From Prunella strophiata (Eukaryota; Chordata; Aves; Passeriformes; Prunellidae), in NCBI GenBank assembly GCA_036583965.1, contig JAZBQD010000015.1, positions 71,030,330 through 71,094,329 of the forward strand: a stretch of 64,000 nt of DNA. The letters are read 5' to 3'. Below the pieces are notes generated by a model. That model was given only the letters and a program-made list of their open reading frames with translations, made no database searches and was not told the DNA's origin. Position numbers and translations under genes: made by a program. Of the stretch, positions 27,771 through 40,700 are shown in pieces (position 1 is the stretch's first letter; each line of letters starts with the position of its first letter).

Positions 27771-30700
27771 TCACTGTGACAAACCATTACCACCCTGGCA
27801 GTCTAAAGTCAAGGGCCAGGGGGTTCAGTGTTTTGAATGCTTCAGTTTTGCTGTTTCTACAGGGAATCAGTGCATTTTTCACAGTCCATATAAATTCTAA
27901 TTCTCTACTATAAATTCTAAATTCCTTAAAATACTGTCCAATTCAAAATCCCTGTTTTGAGTCTTTTTCAGCAAGCCAAACTCTCCAGAGTGCACCCTCA
28001 ACTGGAGTTACAAGCTCAATGTTCAATTTTATATCTTCAGATATAATATCAGATTTATCTTGAGATTCAGATTGGCTCTGCTTTTTCAGACAAAAAAGCC
28101 AAAATTAGCCATTACAAATCCAACAATCTGCTTCTACCTGATAACTAAAGTGGCTTTAGCAAATGGATGAAAGAGAAATACAAAAGCTGGCCATCACTTC
28201 CTCAACTCGTAATGGAGTTGTGTTCTTATAATTAAGTCTTCTGACATTTAAACTGGGATTTCATACAAAAAAACAGAAGGTGATGTTTATTTACTTTTAA
28301 TATTAGACATCCCAGAAGTAATGCTTCAAAAGTTGAAAAACAATCTTTATAATGATTATTTTCAAAAGAAAATTTCACCTTCATGATTTCACCTTAAACA
28401 GACTAAGATGTGTCAAACTTGCTTTTGAGAGAAATCAATGAATGCTAACTCAATGTAGATCTTATATATAGACCTGAAAAACAAGAGTAAAGTAAAAGAA
28501 AGAAAAAAGACACCCACAACAAAAACTAGCAAAGATATCCACATTGTTTTCCCCCAATTTTTTTCAGAATAAATTAAAATTATACCACAAAACTATTTTG
28601 TATTCTTTTAATCCAGTAAGATTCCTAATTCTGGTTCAGGAGATGGGGCATTAAGTTCATTTTAACTGTCAATATCTCATTTCTCTGTAGCATTTTGGGG
28701 CCTTAACAGGTTTAGGCCAGATTTTTTTGTTCCTTTTCAGTAATGTTAAGTATTCCAACACTCAGCACACTTTTAATAAGGTATACTTATATCACATCCA
28801 TATCTAATCACCTTTCCATACATCCCAGTTTTCTGAGGGGAAACATCTGAGCAACTAGCATGAACTTTTTGGGGACTTTTTTGGTCTCTGCAACTAAAAA
28901 CAACCCAAACTTCTACACATTTACTTCTATTGCAGAGGGAAACAGCTTTAAGGAAAAAATGCTTCCCCAAATTAATGAACACCTCATTTAAAAAAAAAAA
29001 AAATATCATGCTATTTAAAATTAATCTGCTTGTTTCATTAAGTATTCAATCAGCCCTCAGTTAAAAACTTGGTATTACTTCAGACAACTAACAGTTGTGA
29101 GTTTTGGTTGGTTTTTTGGGTTTTTTAATTAATCCCCTGTGCAAGAAGAGGCAGGGAATGCTTCAAATCTCAAATGCATAAAAGAAGGACTTGATACTTT
29201 TTGAAACTGCATCTCAGAACAAGAGACCCATACATATTCTACACCCAAAATTTCTCTTCTCTAATAAGGATTTTAGAAGATACAGAGTATAAGTGTGAGT
29301 TCTGAGCAAGGAGTAAGAAAAAAAATTAACAGATTCATATCAGTAAACCCATAGCAGGAGCATCACACCTGCAATTCCACAACCCTGACATGTCAGCAAA
29401 GGCCTGAAATGTAGCAAACATTTAATAGGTCACAGAAATAATATTCCTATTGTTACTTATTGTTCAGGCAGCTAGAAAGTATGTTACATGGTTCCAATAC
29501 AAAACCCAGGACCACAATGGAAGACAGAAGCTTTGAACTGAGACAAAAACCAAAATACAAAAAGCAAAGAGCTGAATAAACAGCACCATGGTGACAATAT
29601 ACTTGTATAGTCTTTCAGGCCACCAAAATACACAGGTGTTTTAGGAGATACCTTTGGCTTTTTAAACTGTTCTCTTCAACTGCTCATGATGTAGTCAATG
29701 TGGTGCTGATTCCAGAACTGATCTTCAGCATCTGTTCTGCTAAATGATGACGATTCATTCTGTCCTGTTTCTCAGTGATGCCCAAACTAAGTGTGCATAC
29801 CTCCTGTGAACAAATACTGAAGTTTTCAAGCCACCAACACCACTGTCTCAACCAGCAGTTTTTCCCCCTTTCCACGCCCAAAATACCTCCCTTCCCATTC
29901 CTGCTTTTCTCCTGTTTCTCCTCACCACCCAGTACATCCTATTCTGCAGGGATCCTATTACATGTCCTAAGTGGAACAGACATACAGGGTTTTCTTCCTT
30001 CTCTCCTTTAGCCATCAACAGAAGGGAAACATGAAACATATAATAATAATGATTACTTGTAGTAGCCTGATTAATCTGGATGTGATTTGGAGATGTTTTT
30101 TTTTTTATTTAATATTTTCAGAAAAAAATAATTACTTCAAGCAAGCAGTAATTGTCCATGCAGGAAACAAACCTTTAACAACAAAATTAGTTTTAGCTGA
30201 AGAAACATGGTGGCTTGCACCCCAGAATTCTGACAGAATTGACCCATGAAGTCACTGGTGTGACAGCAAGGAGTTTTAACAACCAATCTATCAAGACAAA
30301 CACAAATACTTAAGCAGCAAAAAATGCCGAGTGGAAAACAAAAAACCACCATCGATCTCAAGTCAAGCAGGAGCGAAAAAAGTGAAGCAGCCCAAAATCA
30401 GAAGCAGTCAGTCAAGCACCCAGGGAGCTACTTTCTTTCAAGATGGAAGATGGTTAAGAACCAGAAGTGGAATGGAAACCTAGAAAGGACACAAATGCAA
30501 ATAAACCAAAACCATTCAAATGCGCATGTGTATGACATTTAAGGAAAAATACATTCTTTGCCTTAGAGAAAAGAAGGAAGGAAACTCTTTCCTATGGAGT
30601 AGAATTCGCAGGTATTTTCTATAAAACCTTGCAGTAATCACATAGCTTTATCTATTAGATGGGAAATCTATTCTGAATAACATGAACTTTTCCTTCAGAT

Positions 30701-30864
30701 TTCTACAACTGCATACTGTGAAGCATCACAACAGGAATTCTGCCTGCAGATTTGCTCGAACAAGTTTTTGCAGCTCTGCGCCAAACTCTTCTCAGCAGTT
30801 TACACAGTAAACTTGCACAGCAGCAGCATGTCCTGCCCTGCACTCATCACTTAGCATTCCACAA
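27771..30864. other. AT-rich noncoding DNA, no gene recognised
   Basis: Frames are 92 codons or shorter and mutually overlapping. There is a poly-A run at 28990-29003 and a T run at 30096-30106. The unit TATAAATTCTA is repeated near 27890-27920. No repeat family or RNA gene was recognised. Confidence 0.55.
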
Positions 30865-31530
30865 AATCACAATACCAGCTTGGAAATGTAGGATGACCTG
30901 GTTCAACGTTCTGCTCAAAGCAGGGACAGCAGTGAATTTAGTCCAGACTGCTCAGGGCTTCATCCAGCATGGCCCTGACAGCCTCCAAGCGTGGAGAGCT
31001 CACACTGCCTCTCAGCAACAGGTTCCAGTCCTTAAGTATCTTCATAGTGATTTTTTTCTCCACTCAGAGCTGGAAGCTCCATGCTTCAGTTAAGGACTTA
31101 CCTCTCACTTTTTCTGCATGTATGTCTGCATGTACTAGGCCTCCTCACACCACCTCCTCTGCAGTCTGCACAACTCAAGCAGAACTGACCCAGGCTCTTC
31201 CCTCCCTTCCATGCTCCAGTCCTCCAACTATCTCACTGCCTGTCCATGGATCCACTCAAGCTTATCAGCATTCTTGTACCAGGAGAGCCAAAACCTGACA
31301 CAGGATTCCACACATGCTCTAATAAGTGTCAAATAATGGGGAACAGTCACTTCACCTACTGGCTCTACTCCCATTGATGTAACCAAGAACATTGTCAGGG
31401 CACACAGCCAGCTGTGTTTAGACTTCTGTCAACCCATCCCCAGATCTATTAACTCTAAGCCATCTTAGTTGCATTATGATTTTTGTCCTCACAATGATAC
31501 TATCTATAAATTCATCCAGGTGCAAAACTG
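30865..31530 (-). mobile_element. CR1 LINE fragment, 3' part, inverted
   Basis: Read on the minus strand this is the 3' region of an avian chicken-repeat-1 non-LTR retrotransposon. The plus strand begins with a degraded form of the CR1 3' end (TCACAAT near 30866), then 'ctgctcaaagcagggacagc' (30930-30949), 'tgctcagggcttcatccag' and 'caacaggttccagtcctt'. Further right come segments equivalent to the end of the reverse-transcriptase ORF: 'cttgtaccaggagagccaaa', a 'tgacacaggattccacacatg' equivalent, and 'cagggcacacagccagctg' near 31398. The element is 5'-truncated and full of stops, so it is a dead copy. Frames of 109-113 codons inside it are accidental. The right boundary is fuzzy: similarity fades between about 31440 and 31560. 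Confidence 0.85.
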
Positions 31531-31560
31531 ATACCCTGAACTGCAACTATAAACTATTTA

Positions 31561-32834
31561 ATTGAAAACTATTTCACATATGAAAAAACAGGCTGGCTAA
31601 GAGAACGAAAGAACACATTTAGTTTAGAAAGAGCTATTTGAATACAAAAGCTAACCAAAACACAAAGATATAGTATAACAAATAGATCAAAAACTTTACA
31701 CAAATCAACAGGCACCCTGAAACTGATTTTTTCCACTTTTACAGTACTAGGATCTTGTTGACCACAAATTAGAGAAATGAAGCCGAGTTACCATATTATC
31801 ACTTTCTGTGACTGTAGCACCTTGCAGTTCCAGTCAGAATCACATTTCTCAGCCACAGAAGTATTTTAAAATTAACTTTTAAGTAATCATTCACAAGAGT
31901 CCATAAATTTTTAAATTTTTCACAAAATTTCTGGTGAGCTGTATGTGCATAAATCATTAAGCAGTTCCAATTTATAACTCTCTTCTCATGTTTGACAAGC
32001 TCTGGAGAGCTTTGTCATTCCACTTCAAAATGCAGCAATTTCAGTATTCCAAAGAATGTCAAAGCATGGGGACATCTGAACAAGTCATTAACAATTTAAC
32101 AAACATGCAAACATATTCTGAAGATTAATAGAGGAAAAAAAAATGTGATGGACTAAACTGTATTGCTTTCAAGACATCCAAGTAATTTCTTAATTCAATT
32201 AATTGAATACTTTTAAATAATCAGCTTAAATCAATGCATACAATAGTTTTTTTCTTTATTTTAGCATCCTGAAGTTCACTGGAGCATAACAAGAATTAAT
32301 TAATCACATAAAAATAATAAAAATTAGCCATACAAATGCTGGGATAATTCACTATGCTTACAATTTGAGTTACAATGTTTTTGATAGGAAGTACACTAGC
32401 TTCCAGCCTCTAGGCTAAATATTTAAACTTGTAAAGTTTGAATTTCATACCCCTGAAAAATTAACTTGACAAACACAGACAGCTTTCACAGTAAATTTTC
32501 ACACTGACCAATAAACTTCAAACAAATCACAATCTTGGTCTCAAAAGTGTTGACATAAAAAAAACACCATCAGAATGCAAATACTGTTTTTTAAAAAGTA
32601 AGTACTATTTTTCTGTTATTTTTCTTAAACTAGAGTCTAACCATTTAAACATACAGTATTCTTTGAGTACATTAAAATCCAAATCATTTTCAGAGGTCTG
32701 TATTGCTAGAACTACTACTGCACAATTCCAATGCCTGTATATAATTTTATATGAAATAAGAACAGTTAACTCTTACTCCAGGCAATTTTTATGTCCCTGA
32801 CACCATGATCCAGTGAGGAAAGATAAAGATAAGA
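31561..32834. other. AT-rich noncoding DNA, no gene recognised
   Basis: There is no frame worth calling. The sequence is very AT-rich, with several TTAATTAA-like words and the short palindrome ATTCAATTAATTGAAT near 32193-32208. No repeat family was recognised. Confidence 0.55.
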
Positions 32835-32864
32835 TTCTTTTCCCACTGGCCAGTGGGAAAAGAA
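32835..32864. repeat. Perfect 30-bp palindrome
   Basis: The left arm TTCTTTTCCCACTGG (32835-32849) is followed without any spacer by its exact reverse complement CCAGTGGGAAAAGAA (32850-32864). Symmetry stops abruptly on both sides. A perfect spacerless palindrome of this length is expected by chance far less than once in 64 kb (about 64,000 divided by 4 to the 15th). It could extrude a cruciform, bind a symmetric dimeric protein or be a foldback replication product. No known family is recognised. Confidence 0.95.
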
Positions 32865-33499
32865 AGAAAAGCACTGCAGCTTTGTGCTCTCCTTCCAAAA
32901 CTGAGCCCATTCCAAAGCAGATCTCAGCTGAGCTTCTGTTCATGTTGCTGGCAATCTAGATACATGGATGTAGAAAGAAGAAAAGCATCTATATGGGTGC
33001 TGAGAATATTTCACACTGCAGCCATGAGGAAATATTTGCAAGTCTCTTTGATTAAAATTCAATGAGAACTTTGTATTTAGTTCTGAAATAATTATGCACT
33101 TGTGACAGAGTAACACATCATCGTGAACTCTGGGATACACTTTCAGGCCAAACACATGCAAACAAAAGATGATATCCACCCAAGCACAGCCTGATAGTGA
33201 CAAGCATTCTTTGAAGTCCTAATCCCGGCATTATCTCTGCAAGAAAAACAGGATCATCTCTTTTAACTGCATTTGTGAAGTCTTCTGTCTTCCAGAAGGT
33301 GTACTTAGAAATTCAAAATCAGGATTTAGTGGGGAAACATTCTACTTTTGCGTCCATCACCTTAAGAAGCTGCTCAGTACCACCATGCAACACAAACACT
33401 GTACAAAAATCAAGCAAAGCAGGTAGAACAAGACTCAAAACGTATCCACTTAGATTCTTGAGATGTAAAATGTTCTAACTGGAGAAGGGACACCTTAAA
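32865..33499. other. Noncoding DNA, no gene recognised
   Basis: The sequence has mixed composition with overlapping frames of 87 codons or fewer on both strands. No repeat or RNA gene was recognised between the palindrome and the GC-rich block. Confidence 0.5.
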
Positions 33500-34370
33500 T
33501 GCAGAGATGGAAGGTCCAGTGCTTCTGGGAGGCCAGCCACCTTCTGTCCTGGGCAAGGCTTGCCAAAAGAAGCCCTTGAAACTGGCAGGAACCCTCTGAT
33601 CCTGAGCTACCAGCCAGCCAAGACAGGGCAGGCACCATCACTGACTAAAGCCATGAAATCAGGGAGATCAGGTACTAAGCTGAAAACTAGTCTATTTCTG
33701 CTCCTGTTCTTCCCTGTTTCTAGAGATGAACAAAAAAATCACTAGGGACAGCATCTATCAGCATTTGTGCAGACCAGTGCTGCTTGGCAAGTACAGCCTG
33801 AGAGGACACAGCTTGCAGAACAACTGCTCCTCCCTGCTGCTTTTGCACCTGCAGGCTGTTCCACAAGTGGCCTTTACAGCACCTTGAAGTGACCTGCAAC
33901 AGCACAGCAACCACCTCAGCCAGGGCAAGGCAAGGCTGGTGCCCCATGGCTGGGAGCAGGAGGTCTTGGAGGACAGGGATGAAGCCCTCCCCTGTCAGTG
34001 ACAGGACCCTGACACCTGTGCCTGCACCTGGGTGCAGGTATCAAGATGTTGTAGCAGCAAGAGCTGAAGGGGCAGCCTCTGTGTGGAGCATCAGTCTGGA
34101 GCTCCCACACCAACACAGCTGCAGCAGCCCCAGCACAGGGCACTGTGGCTGAGCCCCTGAGCCCCAGGGAAAGGCTGGGCAAGGGAGGGCAAAACTCTGC
34201 CCATTAGCCAGGGCTGAGCCAGGGGAAGCGAGCAAGGAACACAGAGGAACAACATAGAGACCCCAGGAGCAGCTGGATGGGCACCTGGCAGCCAGTCCGT
34301 GGTCAGCCAACCACACATCCACGGTAAACACCCCTAGACCAGCTGCAAGCAATGCTGAAAACACTACACC
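33500..34370. other. GC-rich, CpG-poor block of unknown origin
   Basis: The base composition jumps to clearly GC-rich against AT-rich flanks, yet CpG pairs are few and TG/CA pairs abundant. That pattern suggests an old methylated sequence rather than a CpG-island promoter. Overlapping frames on both strands (87, 88, 107 and 75 codons) are a by-product of the low stop-codon density and match no protein I know. It may be a decayed retroviral long terminal repeat or another GC-rich repeat, but I could not find convincing terminal TG...CA ends or a target duplication. Confidence 0.45.
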
Positions 34371-37300
34371 ACACTCAAATGTTGCTGCTCACCCTTGTGG
34401 GTCATCATCCATACATACTCAAAGGCAGACACACAGGTGCAGCATCAAATTATCAAACAAGAAGATAATTTTGGGTTTCTGTGTTAAGCCGTCAGAGTTT
34501 TGGCAAATGGTGTGGCAAATAGTGCTGGCTTTTAAAGGATATTTCCCAATTCTACAAATTTAGAGATTAAAATTCCCTGCTCTTATTAGAAATAGTGTGG
34601 CTATAAAAGTACAAAAATTAATCAGAGACTAAAGGTAACATATAACATTTGCAACTATATCAAATTCATTAGATTTCAAACTAATAAGCCCTTTTTTTTG
34701 CAGCCATCCTTCCACATTTTCCCAAGTATCTCTTATTGAAAAGTATTTTGTTGATTTGTGGGGTTTTTTTAAATAACAACCATATTTTTTTCCTTCTTCT
34801 CCTCCCTATTTCTTTGTAAGAGTTCACAGCCTACCACTACCAAAGTCCATCATTCAGTATCATAATACCATTAATTTCAAATGAAATAAGGCTTTGATTC
34901 AAGAGAAGATTACTGTCATCTGTATTACAGGTACTTGTGCCTTCCAACAAATCTGCTATCCCAAAAGAATTCCCAGCCAAACTAGTAAGCTACTCCTACA
35001 ATGCTCCTAGAGTCCTCCTCAAGTCACCCAGTGTGATAGCACTTGGCTGCCAAAAATATTTTGGGAATTGTTAACATGCTGTTGGGTCTCTTCAGTGCAG
35101 GAACATCTGCTGCCCAGTGCAGGGAGGGAGGAGATTGGAAATGCTGAGACCCACCAAACACTTCTGACACAAGAGGATAAGAAAAATTTCTCCCACAAGA
35201 AAGAGCAGTTGGGTTTAGTCCTATGTGTATCCCAGGCCAGGCATCTCCACTACTTTTTAAACTGATTTGACTTTTATTAGTCTGAACACTAAGGATCTGA
35301 GCAAACAATAATTTATCCTTTCCACTACCAAGTATTTTCATTAGTAAAAAAGACTTCATGGAGAAATGTACTGAGCAACTGCCAGTGCAGTTTGAAGAAT
35401 GTTGCACCATCATTTACAAACACAACAGTCTCAGAAAATAACTCCATCATCTGCAACAACTGGGTATTGGTAGAGTCATATCAGAATTATAACATAAGCC
35501 ATCAATAGACATTTATTGACTTTACTAGTCCAATAGATAATATTTGTAAGGCATTAATTTAGATTTTATTTAATATAGTTTTCTTTTAATGTATTTTATA
35601 TTGGGAACAAAAAAATATTTCATTGCATATTACTTAAAAGTTTATTAAAAACCTGTCAGCACTTGAAGTTAAAGTGTTTACTAATTAGAAATTCTTCAAC
35701 TGTTTCTTTAAAGTCCATTGGAATAGTGCTAACAGTTAAGTACTTTGAAAAAGAAGACTGTCTAAAAAGTTCCTATGTTACTAACATTTTATTAAACTTT
35801 AATCTGCAAGGAAGCTGAGAGGGGCAGAAAAACAAGTTCATTTTGTTACGGAGAAAAAAAAAACTGATTCCCTTCACCCCACCTCCCTCCTGAGCATAGG
35901 TCCAAATGGACCATATTAAGATTTAAACTCAATTGAGTAAAATAAAATTGTTCACCCCAACCATGCAATTATAATTTAAGAATAATCACACTACATCTGA
36001 ATGTTCTAATATGTATTCATGGAACAATTTATACAAATTAGTTTTGTATCAGCTTCAGGTATTTTGGAATATTAAAAAGGGTTCCACTAACGAAAAAGAT
36101 GCAGTAGAGGAATAGGAATGCATTTATTAAACATAATAAACATATATTTCCTTTACATTTGGCAATTTGTTCCTGAATGCTTTTTGAGACAAATGTATAT
36201 AAACAAAAAAAAGCATTAACTTATCTACACATATCAAAATACAGTGACTTTATAAAACCTATGTCCCTACTATTCTCTAAGTTGTAATTTCTCATTAATT
36301 TTTATTGTCATTGGTAATTTTAAGTACTAAGACAATAACTCAAATGCTACCAGGTCTTTTCATCATGGCCCACATATGAGCCACTCTAATTCTGTTTTAA
36401 CAGAGTTTTTACAGAGAAACCTAGTAGGATTTCCTGTAAGAGATATACTGACTTTTGAACATACCCTTCTACCATTCAGTCCAATTTCACAAACAGTAAA
36501 AAAGCCTTTCAATTACATGATGCAAACTTATGGACTTCACTGATAAAAGCCTCTATGTTTCAAGGTACTTTAGAAGCAACAGATTTCTGTATGTCAGAAT
36601 GCAAAATTTTAAGTGCCTTTTAAGAATAATCTCACTCTTACACAATATTTTCCCCCAGCAATCTTAGACACCACAGCAAGTCATACAAAAGTAAAATGGC
36701 ACTGATCAGCAATCACTGACTGAAAGTACAGAGTTTTGAAACTGAAGCACAGAAATGTTTTTTTCTTCTGTACAAATTTATATCACTCTGTTGCACCTCA
36801 AACTTTCTTTGATCTTGGAAAAGGCTTTTTCCTAACATTTCACAGATTAAAAAAAAGTTAATATCTATACTCTTACAAAACACAACCACAAAGCCTACAA
36901 TCTGCACTTTATAGACAACCTCTTTAAGAGATTTTGTCTAATCCCCATTATCAACATCTCTCAATCTTTAATAGACAAAGTCTGGATTTCAATTCCATTC
37001 TTCTTTGAGGCAATGAGTTGACAATGTTAAACTTTGTAAAGTAAAAATTCTAAGAACACAGGAATTACCTTAAGGAATATACTTGCTTTGTCTTCCAATT
37101 GAAAATATCAATAGAGAAAGTATGATTTATTCCAGGTAAGCTGATAACACAACTCAGTAAGAATGATAAATGAAGACTGCATTTATTACACCAGCTTGAT
37201 GTCCTTTGTTGCAGAACAGTGTCATGTTTCATAAAAATAATTATGAATTACAGTTTAGCTTTTCATGGTTGTACATTTGTGACAGTCATCTAGTTCTGTT

Positions 37301-37419
37301 TTGATAGAAATCACAAGTTCAATATTGTGTCTAAAGGTTCAAAAATATTGTTAGTGTATGCTTATTTTACTTTTAAAGGTAAAAAAACTAAATCAGAACT
37401 TCTGAAACAGTATTTCCAA
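34371..37419. other. AT-rich noncoding DNA, no gene recognised
   Basis: The longest frame is 129 codons on the minus strand (35024-35413), with no recognisable domain. The segment from about 35.5 to 36.4 kb is extremely AT-rich. I see no repeat family, RNA gene or promoter. Confidence 0.55.
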
Positions 37420-37700
37420 GAAAATGTTCATAAAAGCAACAGCTGGGCTGCTAATTAAGTGCAATTAAAAAAAAAATGCATCTATACTGCTGTTAGTTAT
37501 ATTTAGGATAAATAAATAAGTCCCTGCATTTCAAGCTATGAAGTTACAATGCCTGCAGTGCAGCTGTCTGCACAGGATCCCTCACTGGCTCGAGCCAGGC
37601 ATTCTGGCACTGGAGTATTAAATACCCAGCCTGGCAAACTAGCATAAGCAAAGACTGTCAAATAGGATAAGTGGGAGGTTGGGGGTATAAGGGATATAGG
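37420..37700. promoter_or_regulatory. Candidate regulatory element with local inverted repeats
   Basis: A homeodomain-type segment (CTAATTAAGTGCAATTAA near 37451) is followed by a CTGCAG/CAGCTG-rich segment containing an E-box-like CAGCTG. Next comes the 14-base palindrome CTGGCTCGAGCCAG at 37585-37598, then a small hairpin at 37610-37629 (CTGG-a-GTAT, loop TAA, ATAC-CCAG). The concentration of symmetric words in 200 bases differs from the surroundings. The enhancer call is an inference from motifs only. Confidence 0.3.
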
Positions 37701-40700
37701 AAGATGGCATCTATTTTTAAGAGATGGTTAGTTTAATTATCTATGAAGCTATTGATCCTGAGTTAGGAAGCAGCTGAGCAAGTGTTTTAAAGAACGCTGT
37801 GAGCAGCCAGCTCGTGATTAAAGGAACACTCATGCCCTTTAAGGAAATTGGAAAGCAAAAAATACTCTGGCAGTTGGGAAGTGCACTTTAAGTAGAATAG
37901 AAACAAAAACTTAAAATATTCATGTCTGTGTGTGCCAAGTCTACAGTAGATTTTTTCACACAGCAAATTCCACATGACCTTAAATACAAAATTTTAGAAA
38001 TATTTCCCTAGTTTTCTCACTAAATTTCCTCAAAATGAGTAATGTTGCAAGATGTTCTATGTTGTACAGATATGTATTGGCTAAATAACAAGTTCCTGGT
38101 CAAACCATTTTCCCATGAACCACAGAGTAGGCACACAGGTGTTTTGTGTAGCAGGAAGATAATAAATGTTTATGTTCTGTGAAACAAAATAGTAGACACA
38201 AAAACGTCATCAGCTAGAAATCCAAGTGTTTAACCTCATTCTGTAAGAGAATCTCCTTAATTTTTTTTAATTTTTTTTTTTAAGGTGAGCTCCTTTAACC
38301 AGTGACTCAGTTATTCTAATCAAATTTGTACATTCAACACCTATGACTCCAGATAAAGTTACTCCAAGCTCCTGTCAACATTACTTTTCCAGTCTCTTTA
38401 CATGAACACACAAAATTAACAAGCAGTAAAGAAATCATTTCAGTTTGAATTATAAACCAAATACTGCTATTCCTCACTCCCTAAACACCCATAAACTGAG
38501 CTGTGACTCAAAATTCACAAGGCAAATCTAACATACAGAGTAAACACAGTTCCTTATCTGCAACATTCTGTGGCCAAAGTCTCACTTATATAGCAAAAGA
38601 CTGCACACTTATCCTCTTCAAACAGAGGGCAGGGCTTGTTTACAGAAGGAAATGCCCACACAGTTCTGTGGCTACGGTTATTGTGGAACTTCTTGTAAAT
38701 AGATCAGAAAAAATCTTTTTCTCCTTTCTCCTCACTTGCTGCTGCAAACTATTTGCCAGTGGAAAGCTTTGGTCAATTTGCTTAGGGCAGCATTTCACCA
38801 AACTTTCTTTTCAGAGTTTATCTATGCTGCAGACATACCAATTGAGTTTTATGTTGGTTAGCATAGGTATCAATAGCAGGAGAGGCATGAATCTGATCAC
38901 ATCCCAGCAAATCTAAGCTGGGGTGAAGCTCAAGTCACCAATATTTCCAACCCATCAGTCCCTGAAATAGATATGGGAAAACCAGCCTGGGAATATGTGT
39001 GTGCATGTCAGTCACAGTTCCCCAGTACAGCATGGTCCCACCCACAACTCAGTACCTGGAGAAGTCGGATTTGGCAACTCAGCACAACCCACTGTTAATG
39101 AACTGTTACTTAAACTATTACTGAGGGCCATCTTTACAACTATTTTCATTTTATTAATGTGTGCTTAAACACTAGTTCTCAAATATTATGATTAGTGGAT
39201 CCTTTCAAACTCCGAATATTGTATGATTCTGTAAAAATTAAACACATAAGGCAGAATAATTTATTACACAAAGGAACTATGCCATGGGTTCTGAGACAGT
39301 AGTAATTCAACCGAAGCCAAATTCGAATACTTGGCTCCTCTCTCAACATTTATCTTAATTATTTTTCATTTTGGAAAACCTGTGTTTGTATTCCTTCATG
39401 CACAAACCTTTAAGACATACTTTGAAAGCACAGGCAGACTTTTAAGTTAATGATTAATAGTGAGTAATAAATATGTGTGCAGAAGAAAACTCCAAGCCTT
39501 TATACTAGGAGGGTCACTTTTAGTTATCTCCAAATTACTGATCCTTTCCTGTTTGATTAAAAAGCTTCACAAAAATCTTGATCCCAACCTTTTCTACTTT
39601 TCAGCCCTACAAATTCAGGAAGAATGTACAAGCTGCTACTTTGAACTTAAAATGAAATAATTCTCACTTGGGGATATTTTGCACATTCAGGAGGGTTAAA
39701 ATACCTTCACTATAGAGTACAAAGCAGAGTAAACCCTCACAATCCTTCTGGTTCAAGTACACACTTCTAGATATGCCAGATCCAACATGTTAATCAGCCA
39801 TTATCTAATCAAGTATTTATTCATTCATTGCATCAACAAAATTTTACCTCAATACACCATTATTGTCACATGCATATTCCCAAGCCATACTAATATTTTT
39901 TAAATTTCACAATTATAAATGGCTTTTTTCTTGAAGGCCACAAAATCAGATTACTTTTGTGCTAAATGGCTATTTTTGACACATGGCATTACAAAAGAGT
40001 CAATAAAAGAGTCAATACTTTTATGTAAACAGATTTGGGGGGTTGAAAACTTTTCTTTTACCCTAACTTCCTCTCAAAAATCACTTTATTCATTTCAACA
40101 TGCTTTTGTTTTATAAAGAAAGTGTCAAAGCCTTATATTTGAAAACTTCTATTTGGAAATGTCTAAATAAAGTCCTATTTTGACTATTCAGTTGCAGAAC
40201 AATTGCTTAAATCTTTCAGTTTTGTATGATAAAAACACACAAAAAAAAAAAGTTATCCAAGTACAAAGGAAAAACATTCTAACAAAAGACAACCAGTATT
40301 GGTTCTTGGGAGAGTGAAATGACTGGGTGGTTCACCCAGCATTCTGTAACCAAGACTTGTACCAGATCAGGTGTTAACAGTTAATTTAGGTGTCTTATTT
40401 TGTGAATATAAAAATGCAACAAGTGCTACTCACATTAGCACTGAAGTACATGATGCAATCCAGAGTCCAGTTTCACCTCAGATGAGTTTCAAAAAACCCA
40501 CAAATTGTCTATGAAATTCAGAAACCCACAGTAAAATGAACTGAATGTTTCCAGCAGATAATTATTTTCCTTGAAGTCAGCTAGACAAGCAGTTCCTGGA
40601 TTTCCTAAGACAAAATGTGCTTTTCTCCTGTCTCTGTGTGTGTTGCATGGGCTCTTTCTGAACAGCTACACAAGTGCCTTGCTCAGCAATGAGCTCTGTG

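Noticed and set aside
30752..31298. Two overlapping plus-strand frames of 113 and 109 codons
   Set aside because: They lie antisense to and across a decayed CR1 element and have no independent support.
33889..34364. Four overlapping frames on both strands in the GC-rich block
   Set aside because: Opposite-strand overlap and lack of known domains point to low stop density from GC content rather than coding exons.
33500..34370. CpG-island promoter
   Set aside because: The block is GC-rich, but CpG pairs are scarce and TG/CA abundant.
38503..38916. Open frame of 137 codons, plus strand
   Set aside because: The composition matches the surrounding noncoding DNA, with no recognisable motif and no plausible splice or promoter context.
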